Assembly (NCBI GenBank): GCA_943735955.1
Contig: OX030957.1
Span: 1,179,001 to 1,243,000, forward strand
From: Piscicola geometra
Taxonomy: Eukaryota > Annelida > Clitellata > Hirudinida > Piscicolidae
Reading direction: 5' to 3'
Length of the DNA stretch: 64,000 nucleotides
Under the pieces are notes generated by a model, which was given only the letters and a program-made list of their open reading frames with translations, searched no databases and was not told the DNA's origin. The position numbers and the translations under genes were made by a program. Below, in pieces: positions 42,001 to 55,600 of this stretch (its first letter is position 1; each line of letters starts with the position of its first letter).

Positions 42001-42422
42001 CATCATTGTATGTACTCACTCGTTCATCAAGCATTCATTCAACCAACCAATCAATCAAATGAATTTATATAACACTTTTTCATGCATTCAAAAGCCGCCA
42101 TTCATGTATTAATGCACACAAATTTCATAAAAATCAATAAGAAATTTTTTCTAATTTAAAAGTTTGAATTTCTGCACTTAGTTCTTTTTTCCTTGACCCA
42201 CCTTATGACCGATGAATCGGTAGGCTCTCATATTTGCCTTCAAGTTCCAAACCATCAAGTATGAGTCCATCGAGCTTGATGCTGTGTGTGAAAGGCTTTT
42301 GCAGGCATTGAAGGAAATAATCATTTTTATTACGAACCTAGTTGCTTCATGTTGGGGTTGAAATCGACACTAGTGACAGTGTCTTTATGCCCTTTGAAGT
42401 GCCTCTCAAGGCCTGGGTCCTC
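39085..42422 (-). CDS. POC1: POC1 centriolar WD-repeat protein
   Basis: Centriole/basal-body scaffold protein. Exons in transcript order: 42422-42338, 42281-42202, 41993-41904, 41762-41649, 41546-41476, 41303-41196, 41050-40935, 40794-40661, 40513-40445, 40262-40002, 39841-39293, 39183-39085; about 591 aa before adding an unplaced first exon. Seven WD repeats: [120 protein letters not shown] and [17 protein letters not shown] long Ser/Asn/His-rich linker follows. The C-terminal POC1 motif is [17 protein letters not shown], then [20 protein letters not shown]. Eight of the blocks align in order with human POC1A/B. The intron 41547-41648 has a GC donor. The donor of the exon at 40262 (40002 or about 39991) is uncertain. 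The initiator exon lies upstream; a weak candidate is 43118-43083 (MSMSKTTLVSLD, in phase). Confidence 0.95.
41605..41648 (-). repeat. (CAT/AAT)n tract at the GC donor of a POC1 intron
   Basis: On the minus strand the intron starts gcatgatgatgatgatgacg and continues as imperfect GAT repeats. The tract abuts the exon end at 41649. Confidence 0.85.
41846..41891 (+). repeat. (CA)n microsatellite
   Basis: Imperfect CA run in the POC1 intron between exons 41993-41904 and 41762-41649. Confidence 0.9.
42040..42085 (+). repeat. dispersed repeat, partial copy
   Basis: CCAACCAATCAATCAAATGA followed by ATTTATATAAC, related to the copy at 28261-28330 (ATCA tandem then AAATTTCTATAGCGC). Lies in a POC1 intron. 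Confidence 0.5.
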
Positions 42423-43699
42423 CTTTTATATGAAATTGTAGGTTATTTAGACATTAATGAAATAAAAATTTTAATCAATTAACATATTTATTTTTTTCAA
42501 TATATTTTCTAAATCAAATAGTTCTAACATGAAGTTTACACTTAATTATAAAGATAAATTATATTATATATTATTTTACTCTATAGAAAATGAGTATGAT
42601 TAAAATAAATAAAAAAAATTACATTTAAATCTGTCATCTATAAGAAATACTTCAATTACTTATAAAGAATTTTTTGAAAATAACTTTAGTTTTATAACTT
42701 TTCGGGTACTTAATGTCACTTTAGTAATCAATTATCACATTTCAATTAACAAAATCCTCAATTATATACTTTATAAAGTAATAAAAGAATGAAAAGCTAA
42801 ATGCTTGAACGGGCAGATTTTGTTTGTGATTGCTAAGTTCTTAAATTAGTGGTATCCACTCTAATATTTAAATGATAGAGCGAGAGCTTAAATGTAAAAA
42901 TACTCAAAAAACTTTAAACTTTAAATTTTAAATATAATTTAAAAGACTTTTTTAGTGAATAAATACATTTTTTTGTTTTTTAGTGTATTGAAACGCTACA
43001 TTTTACTGATAAGTTCATAAAATGACGATTTTAAACATGAAGTATTGACACTTATGAGATGAGTCCATAAAATACGAATCACATCCAATGACACTAACGT
43101 AGTTTTAGACATACTCATAATTCAATAATAAATTCTAAACCATATTTGTTTTGCACTTTGTCAACAAAAAGATAAAAGGCGCTTCAAATTACATGGGATA
43201 GATGATATGGTCTAAGTAATTGTATCGATTTTCTGTGCTTCAACTAGAGATCTAAGGAATGAGTTAGAAGCTCATAAGGATCCTCCATAAATCACGCTGT
43301 TCTTGGCCTTCAAGTAGTGCAACAAGTGTTGGTGAAATACAACAAATAACTTCACGTCACGTCCAATAGTCCTGAAAATATATGCATTGAGTGCGTGCTT
43401 TGAAACAATGTGTATAAATGCTACAAAGATAGTTTTGTGTACATCGAAAAATACCACTTGAAAATATGTAAAATTTAAATAAAATTAGCAAGCCAAAAAC
43501 TATACCGTTGAATACATTTAGGAAGCATAAGAAAAAGCAACAATAAATGGAAATTTTAAAAGAATACAGAGTTCGTTAAATTTTTAAAGAAATCTATAAA
43601 ATAACCACAAAATTGAAGCTTTTTATTTCAAACAAAAAAAATTTAAATGTCAAAAGATTCATGTATCATACTTCTTTAAATCTAAAACTTGTAAATTTG
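42423..43699. other. POC1 upstream region
   Basis: AT-rich spacer between the stop of the F-BAR/SH3 gene and the first placed POC1 exon, both on the minus strand. It should hold the POC1 promoter and initiator exon. The only in-phase ATG exon I can suggest is 43118-43083, and its donor is weak. Confidence 0.5.
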
Positions 43700-46600
43700 T
43701 CAATAGAATGGATCGATCTCCTTGAGAACCCTACTGGGACAAGACATTTTGTGGTGATTGTTGCTGATTTTGATGAGAGCCTGTCCTTTATCGTCGCAGC
43801 TTGATTGCACCACAAACTTTAAATTAAAAAATACCTTTATAACTTTATTTTAAATAGGCTCAATTTTTTCCTAAACTTATTACCTACTCATACAATCACC
43901 AAACTCATCGACCACCCTTTGCCTGCCTGGTTCTTAGCGAGTTCGACGACGGATTTGACTCTGGTCTTATCATCGTGTATATCAACAGCTTCTAGCACCA
44001 CCATCAATTTGTCTCCAGTTTCTATCATGCAGACGTGTGTTGAAGGAAAGTAACCTAACCTTCCCTTCATTTTGCCCTAAAATAGTAATTAACAAAATAT
44101 AGACAATAAATAAGCTTAGGCAATAATAGATTTTTGAAATGTGATATACGTTAGGTAAATACCAAGTCTTAGCTGATTTGAAAATGTATAACATCAAACA
44201 TTTCATATCTAAAAGTACCTTCCACCAGTTGGTGTCGTCACTCTCCAAGAGTTGAATTAGTTGACCAGGTCTAAAAAATAGTAACTCGCATTAAGTTTGG
44301 GGAGTTTAACCACCGCAGCATTTAAATATATTTTTATTAAAAGAGCCAAATAAAATAGAATCTAGAGTGAAATCTAACTCGAAACTGAGGTCTGATGGAT
44401 TGTGAGCGATGAATGGCTGAAGACTCACACAATATTTGAGCGTTCTTTTGTCTTCTTTGATGGGGACAGTGATCGGAGTTGAAGTATAAAAAAAAATTCA
44501 AAAACTTTGGTAAAAGAAAAAGATCGAGTTTTAAAACTATAATTTAAAGATGAAAAACAAACCATTAGTGGCCACAACAGTGTTTTGTTCACCTGCCTTC
44601 CAGCTTGAAGAAGATGAATTGATGGAACCATCGTAGTTCGCTGCAGGAATGTTATTGGAAGGTTTGACTTGAAAAGCTGCGTTGTGAGCGCTGAGAGGCG
44701 AAATCTGAGCCACTCTATCGATGTGTCGAGGCAGAGTAAGAAAGGGAAGTGATGACGTCAATGAAGCTGTTTTATTGCCAGTAGAAGGGTTTTGAGGAAG
44801 TGCCCTGAGGGAAGAACTGTTCTCCTTTAGCAGGTCTTTAGGATAGTTCGCAACTCCTTCGAAAAAACATTGTTTACTTTTTTTCTTTTCTAAAAAAATA
44901 TTGAATTTGAAAAATATTGATATCTTGTCAAAACTTTAATTTAAATCATTTTAAATTTCAAAAATAATCAATCACTTTCAGGAGAACAAGGAGGGTCATC
45001 GTTGTGTACTGGCTTCATGCGGTGCAAGTGCATCATCTTCTTTAGTGATCTAGTCCTCATTATCTCACTCTTTCCATCATTTTCACTCATTTCTTCCTGT
45101 TTTGACTCATTTACATGTTTGCCAGTATTTCGAACATTATTTTTTCCATTTCGGTTAAAACTGTTTCTGTCAGTAGCTTCTTTTGCATCTTTAAGATCAC
45201 TCTTAACGAAAAATACATTGTTGAAGTTATCAGGACTCAAAGACTCTCTTCTTTTCCACTTGACAACCCCGTCAGACACCACCCGAATTCTCTGGCCTTC
45301 GTTCAACTGGGCAGACCCACCCATGAGCTGCTCTTGCACCTTCTGAGGATCTAGTCTGATGAGTTTGTGGATCTGGTGCTTTGGAACTGGAAAGTTCAAC
45401 TCTGTTCTTATTGCGTCGTTCTGAATATAAGTGTCACTGTTGTTCTTTAGTTTCATTTGAACGGTTAAGTTGTGGCCTAAAGTCATGCCTTCTTGATCAA
45501 TTTCAACACCTGGCACGTCACAAGATACAGATTTTTGTCCTGTAAATCCTAGGCGACGTTTTTCGAGAGAACTAATGTTAAAACTGTTTGATGAGCTGTC
45601 CGACATGATTCTACCCTTAGGTCCTGCCACCAGTTGATTTTCACTTAGGCAAAGTGACTGTCTGTTGCCAGTGGCATCGACGATGTTTCTATTGCTTTGA
45701 GAAGCGAACATCTCATTGTTGTGTTGCATGAGGTGAGGTTCGTGAGTGAGAAGCTCCTGCATCTCGTGCGCGTTCAAGTAGTCTCTTTGACTGCTCCTCG
45801 AGCCGTAGGCACTGCTGATGGTTGGGAAGTCTGTGGGCTGTCTCCGCGATACGTCGACAGACTGACTTCGCTGGGACGTTAGTTTTCTCCTGTTTCTTCT
45901 CTTCTCAAATCCAAATGAGTCTACAATAGTCACTCCTTCTACAGGGGCTGGTAGCAGTTTAAGCTCTTCAGTTTTTTGGTTATTGTCAGAACTTTCATTT
46001 TCTTTGCTGCTCTCTTTTTCACTGTTAATCGAATCTTCTCTGATCTTTTCCAAAATGTCTTTGTTAAGTCTAACAGAAGGATGTTGCACGCAGTGGTAGC
46101 TGCCAGACTTCGAGTCAACATCCGTCGAGATCCACACACTTCTGAGGTTTTGAAGGTTCCTTGATGCTCTCCTCTCATTACTCACCCTTCTTTGGAAGCG
46201 AGACACCATCGGGTCGGAAGAATTGCGCTTTTTCACTACACCTTGAGAAAGTTTATAATTCTAAAAATAGTTTTACTGTAGCAATTTTAAAAAAAGTTTT
46301 TTTATTAAGAGAAATAATATTGAAACTTGTGTTTTCAAACTAAAGAGATCTTTAAATGTTTTCTCAATTAACCTTGCGCCTCTTGAACCACATCAAAGGA
46401 AAAACTTTTTTGCTCAAAAAATTGCATTCGCTGATTTTTCAATCTTGAATTTTTCGTTGAGTCTGTTTGAGCCGGCTCGTGTGTCTCTGAAGTGAAAATA
46501 AAAATATTTTAAACAGATTTCTTTACACTACTGGCAGGTTTAATTTATTTATAGAATAAAAAAAGCATTTGTTACAAAATTCTTTAATCTTTTAGATAAA

Positions 46601-49600
46601 AATTTTTTAAACTTGTTAACTTATTGAAAAACTTGTAGTTCACCAATAATTTAATATTTTCGTTTAAAAAATATTATTTTATAAACTTATAAACGTTTAT
46701 TATTAATTTTTTTGCAGAACTCTTCATAAAACTTTATGTTTCTAAAAAATATTGTTATTTTTGGAAACCTAAAAGCCATACAACAATGAATAATTATTAT
46801 ATGAAATTAGCCAAGCGAAATAGTCAAACCAAAACATAGCTTTTAAGAATTCATTTTTATATTATCCTTCTAAGCAATTTAAATAAAATTATGAAACTAT
46901 AACTACCCATTTCGCTCATTTTTGGTTCCAAAGACATAATCGGCTCTTCGATAGGTTTCAAAAGAGCCAAACTGTCATTTGAAGACTCTTTGAACATCGA
47001 ATCATCCGCCAAGTACGTTTTCGAGAATGTTTGACTGGGATTGAGAACGCCGTCGTAGGGGGCTTCAGGTTTGCTGGGACTGGGGTAGTCGCAGGAAAAG
47101 CTCTTCTGAGAGGCAAAACTAGCTTTCTTACGAGCTCGTTTCTGGCTGTTGTCTTTTTCGCTTTGATGTTCTTTTCTAAATCTACTCAAGTGCGTGTTAA
47201 GTTCTCTAAAAGGAGGTTGCTGTATGATGTTCTGCTTTCCCTTTTCCTGCTGGAGGTTTGGGTTTGAGTTTAATTGTTGTGATACATAAGAGTTAGGTTC
47301 TCTTTTTGATTTGCCAGATGGAAATTTAGATTGAGAGAGATACTGAGGAGAAATTTGCTGGAGTGTTTGCACGCTTTGAGATGGGTCAAGGTAGATTAAG
47401 GTTGAAGTTCTATCGGCATATGTATGAGAGGGAGGCATGTTCCAGATTTGGTGGTATTGTTGCTGATGCTCCAGTTGTTGCTGTTGCAAAAACTGTTCTT
47501 GTTGGTACTGCTGAAACCTCTGGAACTGAAAGAACGTTTGTTGTTGCAGAGGCGATAGTTGGGAAAGCTGTACCGATAAGTTCTGTTGCTGTCTGGAATA
47601 CTCATGCAAGTGCTGTGGAAGAGTTGATTGAGGGTGAGAAGTTTCATTTTCAGAATCCTCGTGCCCTTTTCTATTTTTTCTCTCTTGGCTTTCTTTGAAA
47701 TATAGTGTTTTGTTATTATCGTGCTTCTAACAATATTTTTAAAATAAAATAAATTCAAATATTAAACTTTTTGCTCTAATAATTTATTTTGTATAACAAG
47801 AAACTAAAAACAAGGAAATTCAGAAAAACATGATCTACGAACCCCTTAAATATTGCCTATTACCATACAGGTATCATATTTTCAAATTAATTCTCAACAT
47901 AAGACACACCTATGTTGTTTTACCTATGTTTTTGTAGAAATCCTCTTTGGCTTCATCAGTAGCGATATCAGCCGTTACGCATGTCTTCGCCTCGTAATAA
48001 GGGACCTGGGTGAGTTTCTCAATGTCTGTGCTGAGAGGTCTGCCATCTGGCGTTCCATTATCATTAGTCGTTTTATCACTGCTAGTTTTAGTTTCACCAG
48101 CTTGATTCTTGTCTTTTGAAAGGTTAGCTGCAGCACCTTTGTCCAAGAGGAGCTTAGCAGCACTTTTGAATGATTTTGTCTTGATGCTGTTCGACGTGTC
48201 AAGCGCTTTGATCGGCTTTATTCGAGCTGTAGAAACACATATAGGAAATATTTTATTAATCATAAATGAATAATGATTTAATTTTATTTAACAATTAATT
48301 TGGCTATATTGTCCATGGATGACCAATGATGAAAGATCATAGTCTGAATCGTCCACAAGCTCAAGCGTCAAGGCTGAACCATTCTAGCCTGAACCATCAT
48401 TTACTAAATCGTCCGCATACCACTTTTTTATTTACAGAAAAACATTCTAGGCAAAATAGTTATTTAATGGAAAGTTTTTCTTTCATATAAAAACGAGACA
48501 AAAATGAATTTTAAGGATTTTGCATTCATGGAAAATAATAAAAACTTAAAATAATATAATTTGAAATAAATAAAAATTTTAAAATCAAATTTGTTTGTGA
48601 GTATTAATTTTAAACATCAAATTCATTCTCATTAAACAAAGAAGTTTGGAAACAGATTTCTTGACTGAATAAAAATAAAAATAAAAATAGGAGATTTTAT
48701 AAAAAATATATGTAAAGATACTTTCTAATTTTTAAAAATTGTCTCATAACTTCTAAAATCAAATATAATAACAAAGTTTTAAAAAATTCAACCAAACTCT
48801 TAAAACAGTCAAAACAACAAAATTATACGCGCAAAAACCTTGAAAAGGCAAGGTAACCTGCTTTTGCTGCCCTGTTGATTACTTCGTGTATTAGGCGACC
48901 ATTCTCCAGAGTAGCGATGTTGCTCCGGTTGGCTTTGCTCGTGGGCAAAAACTGCAAAATAATAAATGACATATGGAAGAAAATGAGACGAGGAAAGTGC
49001 TATCTGATTAATGTATTAGTTCTGCCTAATTGGAAAATAGATAATAAAAATATCTTAACAAAAATAATTTTTTCGACTATAACTTTTGATAAAAATGGAT
49101 AATTAAAGAGTATATTTAGATAAAAAATTATATTTTATTTCCTAATTGGAATCTTTAAAAACTATTCTAAATATATAACGTTAATTTAACCTAATCGTTA
49201 GAGTTATTTTTAAATACAATTAAGTGAAATTGTGAATTGTTCCTCCTAAAATAGGCAGTTAAAAATTGTGTCAGCATTAGAAATGCCACCATAGAACACC
49301 TTGAACACCAAGCCCGGGTAATCCTTTCATCACAAATGCACCTTATCTCAAACACTGTTAAAAAAGAATTTTAGAATTTTTCAAGTTTAAAACTCAATAA
49401 AATGTATTCGCTGAAAGCTGATCGAGGATTGATTAGAATTTAACTTTTTCGAAAGTTTTGTTTTGAAACGTACACATCAGATAAACGAAACTGCAACTTA
49501 AAGACATCTTAAAAATAGAATAGAAAACTTTCAATCTTTTGGAATAAATTAATTCTTTTTATTCTCGCCAAATTTTTCTGTGCTTAAAATGTTCAAGAAA

Positions 49601-52600
49601 ATCATTCTTTCTCTTCTTTAATGTCTGTGAAACAGAAAGACCGTTAAATTGCATTTCTTGCAATATTAATGATGTGCGGTTTTATTAAGTCTGTCAAGTG
49701 TATTTCGTATTTCAACTTTTCGTGAAACGATAATTATAGAATTTTAAAACTTCAACCTTTTCTTGGCTTTAAACATACATTCAATGTTTCATTATATTGT
49801 AAAAACTTTTAAATGTCTAAAGAAACACTACTGAAAATTTTCGACACCTCTTCATATAGCTTTTCACACACGTACCAGCTTAGAGTACTTTTCTAGCAGC
49901 TGGATTTCTCTGTTGACCATTTGTAGTGACGTCACTGTTTGAGTGGGTGGCATCTGGCTCTTTGAGGCACTTCCCAAAAGAGACTTTTTGCTGGGTTCTT
50001 CCACTCGAAGACTCTTGAAGGCTTGCTTCCACATCGTTTTGATGCTCAGCTTTCCACTGGGAGGGGTGATGGCCACTGGGATGTTCGTCGTGAAGTTCTG
50101 CTTTTGAGCGAGCAGTTCCAGCTGTTGAAGAGTTTATTATAATTTTTCATAATTTAAATTATTATTATGATTGTTCAATAATTTTATCTTTCATGACAGC
50201 ATAAAAAGGAAGTGTTTGAAACATTGATGAATGCCCTTGCAACCTCATTAGCTTTTGGACTCAGCGATTATTTTCTGTTGATTCTTTAGAAGTCATGCAG
50301 TTGAGAAAGCCACAAAAAATTATTTTAATTTAAATAATCCAAAATCTGAAAAAAACATGAGCTTTTGCAAAAGCTTTTTGCATCTCTAAAAGCAATGCAT
50401 CACAATTCGTATTCAGAGAAGTACGAACAGATGATAATAAAGCCAAAAGATTCATTTATTTATTAAAAAGCTACTGTAGCTTTGAGCTTTTCTCTTGCGT
50501 TTTCATGCATAAGATATCTAGTTTATAAATAACTATATGAGCAAACTTCAATCTTGTGTAAGGCAAGGCTTTGAAGGTCATTTATCTTGATTGCATTGAC
50601 GCGCGCCTTCCTTTCTATTTAATATGGGCTTAGACAGGCTGTAGATAGGAGGAAGCAAGCAAAGCCATTTAAAGTATTTGTTTTAGTTTTAAGCAACAAA
50701 TCGAAAAGTTAAATTTAAAAGAAGAAAAACATTTAAAATATTTTAGAGCTCTTAATCGAATGTTTTGTGAATGCTGTAAGTAAAAGAATAAAATGAGTTT
50801 ACAATAACTTGAACTCTTTTCTCGATTAATCTAATGGTTTGCCGGAAATAGAGGAATTTAGTTGTTATGAGCATTAGACAACGTGTTTCAAAGCGGCGAA
50901 AATAGTTTTGAAATGTTTCTAAAGATGTCATAATAGGAAACTCAACTAGATGTCTTCTTGAACTGGTAGTGAAAACAATTTGTGAACCGCTTAAAACTGT
51001 TAATAACACTCCATTCATTTTTTAAAAATACTTGTTAAGTATTTTTTTGTGAACTAATGCTTCTCGAGAAGTTTAAAAAATATTTCAATTAAACTCATTT
51101 CACTTCAACACTTTTGCATGCTTTACGGCCTTCAAACAATTATATTTCAGTACTTCACAAATAACTTCAGCACTTAAATATTTTCTCAAATAGTTTTCTC
51201 GTTTCATTTAGACTTTTTCCATAAAAAGTGCTTTTCCGACTGTCTCACTGACGCACTCATTCAAAGGGGAATACTGACATTTATATAGCCCCTTCACACA
51301 ACAAATCTTTTAACTTCACATTGAAAGCTTCCCAAAGACTTATCCCAACTCTGAGCTTTCGCAACGAGAATGGTTTCAAGTTGAGCATGAAAGTCGATCT
51401 GAAAGCCACAGTGCCTCGCAGCCTTCTATTTATGGCTTAGATAGTTTCTAGGAAATAAAGTTTTTCCGAGTCTGCTTACTTACCTTTTTGATTTAATTTG
51501 ACTTTTGAAGAATTATAACTTTTTTCATAAGAATATAAACAAACTTGAAAAACCTAAACCATTCAAATAAAAAAATTAAAACTTAAAAACAGTTGAATAA
51601 CTTTTCTTTCATTATAGTCAAGTTTAAAAGGAAAAACAACTATGCAAGAAAGTATTTATTTTTTAAATTTTGGTTGAATCACTAGAATGAATGGGAGTCC
51701 AAAAGCTGTAGTGACGAGATATTCATTAGAAGCCGATGTGTTGATGCCAAGATTCTTTCTTCTTGAAAAAAAATTTTGTGAAAATTTTTGTTTCAATAGT
51801 TTTTTTATAAAATTTTTCCAATTATATATGTTTCAGAGGGTTATGACAGTGTTATCATGCTAGTTTCATCTTGTTGTTTAAATGTCATTTCGTAAAAAAT
51901 GTGAAAAAATAATTTTTAAAATTAATCTTTTTATTTGTTTAAATTTTTTTTTTTCAAATATGATTTAAGAGAATTTCTACGAAGCTGCTGAGCGAAGAAG
52001 GCATTAAGGATTTATCACTCTTACGCATACTTAATTTCTTCATACTTACTTCACATCAAGCGGCAGAAAAATGATTAATTTCTGCTTCATAAGTCATGCT
52101 TCATACATTCTAAATTTGTGATTTCCCTTTGCTTTCCTTAGCACACATATGTAATTCACAGCTCAGACGCATGTCGACAGAAACCACAATGGATCAAAGA
52201 ATGAATGCTAAATTTGCATCTCAATTTTACTTTTAATGTAATTTTATGGTTTTACATATATATGCAAAATACTTGAAAAGTAAATTATTTGTTCTGTTTT
52301 TTGAAAAAAAAAACCTTACTTTTGTTTGATTAGCAGCTTGAACATTTTTAATTATTTTTCTTTTTTGAGTTCTTGACAGAAATATTTGAACAGACGTTCA
52401 TCACTAGATGTATGAAAACACTCACGAGATTTGCTCATTCTTCCACTCGATCATTTTTCTACAGCACATACACGAATTTATTATCATTCAGACGACAACT
52501 CAAGTTGTCCTCATTCCAAAATGTTTCTCGACCAAAACACCGAACAAACTCGAAATGCGCCGTTTATGATGACTTTACAGACATCCGTTCTCATGCTGTT

Positions 52601-55600
52601 GTATTGTAAAAAAAGTAAAAACCGTTACAAAGATTACATTTCTATTTTTTAATGAATGACTATTACATTTTCTTCCCGTGTCAGTTGAATCTTTCAATAT
52701 TTGTGACACTCAACGAGTGACCCATGCGATTGTCTTCAACAACCACCACGCCTACACAGCCTCCACGGAAAAGGGAGTGAAAGTTGTAAGTCATGAATAA
52801 TTAAACACCTGAACAGCTCGCTCGTGTACCTCTAAACAACTTTATGGAGCCCATTTTCGCACACTTTAGATCTTTTCAATCCAATGCAGTAGACTTCAAA
52901 GGAACTTTAGCAGGGCATCAATAAAGTTTATGCAAAATATTTTTTTCAATGAAATAGATATAATGTGAATAATAATATAGCTTTTCGATTTAGAATAATT
53001 TTAGGTTTAAAAGAGTTTGGAAAAAATATAAACCGTTTTAATTGCTAAAAGCTAACGCGTTGAAATAGATTGATAACATGTAAATGCAGCTTCAAACATT
53101 TTTCAATTTTACGTGTCATAAAGCTAATTGTGATCTTTCAATAATTTTGCACATGTTGCCTTTCAATATTTTTCTTGAAACTAATGGTTTATCTAATTAT
53201 ATTTAATACCTCTAAATGTTTTTTTGAACATTGATGTTATATAATAAATTTTAAAAAAATAATAATTAATTCAAACTTTCAAACTCTTTTGTTATTTAAA
53301 AATAAAAAAAAAGTGCGTTTAAAAAAAATTGAATTAAACTTTAACCCTAACCTTAGGCCTAACAAAAATAATAGTGAAAATATTTTACATCTTTAAAGAA
53401 AGAACTAAATAATAATTTTTTTAAAGTAACTTTGGAAATTTCCAGAGAAGGTTTTTTGCTCTAAAAAAATAGCAAAATCCGCTAATCGATTATAATTAGT
53501 TTAATGAAAAAACTTTCATTTTGTGAAAATAATTTTCAAACAATAGATTAAATTTTTTTAAAGCTTCTCATTTCACAAATGAATAAGTCCTTTTACCACT
53601 TAGTTGCAATTGTTTTCGACATTGACCTTTCGCTAAAAAACCACTAACTCGATCATCGATCAAATTTATGAATCAGTCATTACTCACTGACAACTCACAA
53701 TTTTCCAACCGCTTCTTCTACTCTTTTCATCTCTAGACCCCATTTCACGCCTCATTTTATACCCTTCAACCGACTTAACACACCACGTCCACCAACTTGA
53801 GAGGCGATCGAAGCAAGGTGTAAAACATCCTTGTGCACGCCAAGCCTCTTGCCACACAACTCTGTCTGGCTCGTGAGCATCTTTGAAGCAGTATCATCCA
53901 CGAGCTCCCTTGTAGGGTATGTTTGAGAATGTTATTAATTAATTTATCACGAGAAAGTGCGGCGTTTTTTAATATAAAAAAGATTTTCTTGTTTCAATGA
54001 CGATTTTATTATGATCTGGTCGATTTTAACCATTATTTTAATGAATATATTTTTATACATTGAAATAATCGTTTCTATAAATGAAGTTTTTTTCATTTAT
54101 TTTACCCATTATATTTATATTATACATTGACATTATTATATAAACGCACCGCCATCTCTATTCAAATTTAACAGGTAAAAACTTATATTTACATGAATTT
54201 AATAGTTTTATTCAGAAGAAAACTTGGTGAAAATATTGTCAAACAATCTGCAAATAAAGCACGCTAAAGAGATGATCTCGAAGTTTAATTTCTAATATCA
54301 TTTAATATTTCTAAGCAAAGATCTTCAATTAATATCAATTGAATTTTGTTTTCATTGTTGAAAGTATACTCATATTTTTAATCATTAAAAAAGTGTGATT
54401 TAATAATCTGCGAAAATATTTGTGTTTAATGGCATGTTTCTATCAAATCCAAAAACAGTTGTCTTAAAATTTCTGCTGAAACACTAAGTTCAAAGAATTA
54501 GATTTACAAATATATTTGATCAGTTTTTAATTTACAGTTTTTAAATGATCACTTCTGCCAGCCTGAAGTGCTTCTTCAGCACAGCATTAAGGAAAACTAA
54601 AACTTTAAAACGTGCTCCGATGAGGCAGGTGTGCAAAAGAATAAAAGACTTTACAACCTTATGTTCCTGTATGTCAATTTGATAAATAATTATTCAAACT
54701 CAAATATTTTCCCGTTATTTAAGTATTTTGCTTTAAAAGTTCACCTCCAATCAACATAAAATTGCGTGTTAATACTCAACTTAGTTGAGTCTCAACAATA
54801 CATTATTAAGTTAGTTACGACATTTCTCGTCACTAACTGATACATTATATTTATGATTAATATTCATTCTGTATTCTTGGCCTTGTGAAAACATTGCATC
54901 TTCTTCTTTTAGAAGATTTTTGCAATTTTTTCAGATTATTGGGCCACATCTTCATGTTTTTCTCTCATCATCATATTTGCACGGACGCAGATAAGAGGCT
55001 TCCTTGCCCGCGGTACGACGAGCTCGTGAGAGAATATCTGGTCTATCCAGAATAAAGATTAACAAAAGGCAAGAAAAAACTTTATAGTTTTATGGGCCAA
55101 CCCAAGAGCATTTACAAACCTGTACGGGAATGTGAGACATTCTACACTAGTCTTGGAATGCACATCAGACAAGTGCTATTACCCATTCTTTTGCGACATT
55201 GTCTATGAAACCTATTAAGTTCTAAGGAATGGAAAAAACATAACCCGGAAATAGCTATAATCATTATAATTGTATTCTATGGCGATGCCTAGTTTGGATT
55301 TGTAAATTATCTTTTTTGAAAATCTAATGAAGCAATGGGTTTTCAAGTAAAATATCATCGATTTGTGATGCAGGAAATTAAATTAAAATAGAAGAAAACT
55401 AAAAAAGTTAAATTTCTGGTCAACAACTCAAAGCGTAGTATAGATTCAAGAAAAGAAGCGTCTGTAAGCCATCAAATTTCATTGAAACATTCAGCAGACA
55501 TAATATTTTTTCAAAGTGAGGAATAATCATGTTGCGTGCAACTATTTTTCTTTTTGTCCTTTGGTCTTCATAAAAGTTGACCTATTGACCATTTTTATTT

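Noticed and set aside
44976..45354. Plus-strand open frames of 79-114 codons
   Set aside because: Antisense to the large exon of the F-BAR/SH3 gene, which fits in phase on both sides.
50752..51018. 88-codon minus frame in an F-BAR/SH3 intron
   Set aside because: No motif, no splice need (the surrounding phases already match), composition like the intron.
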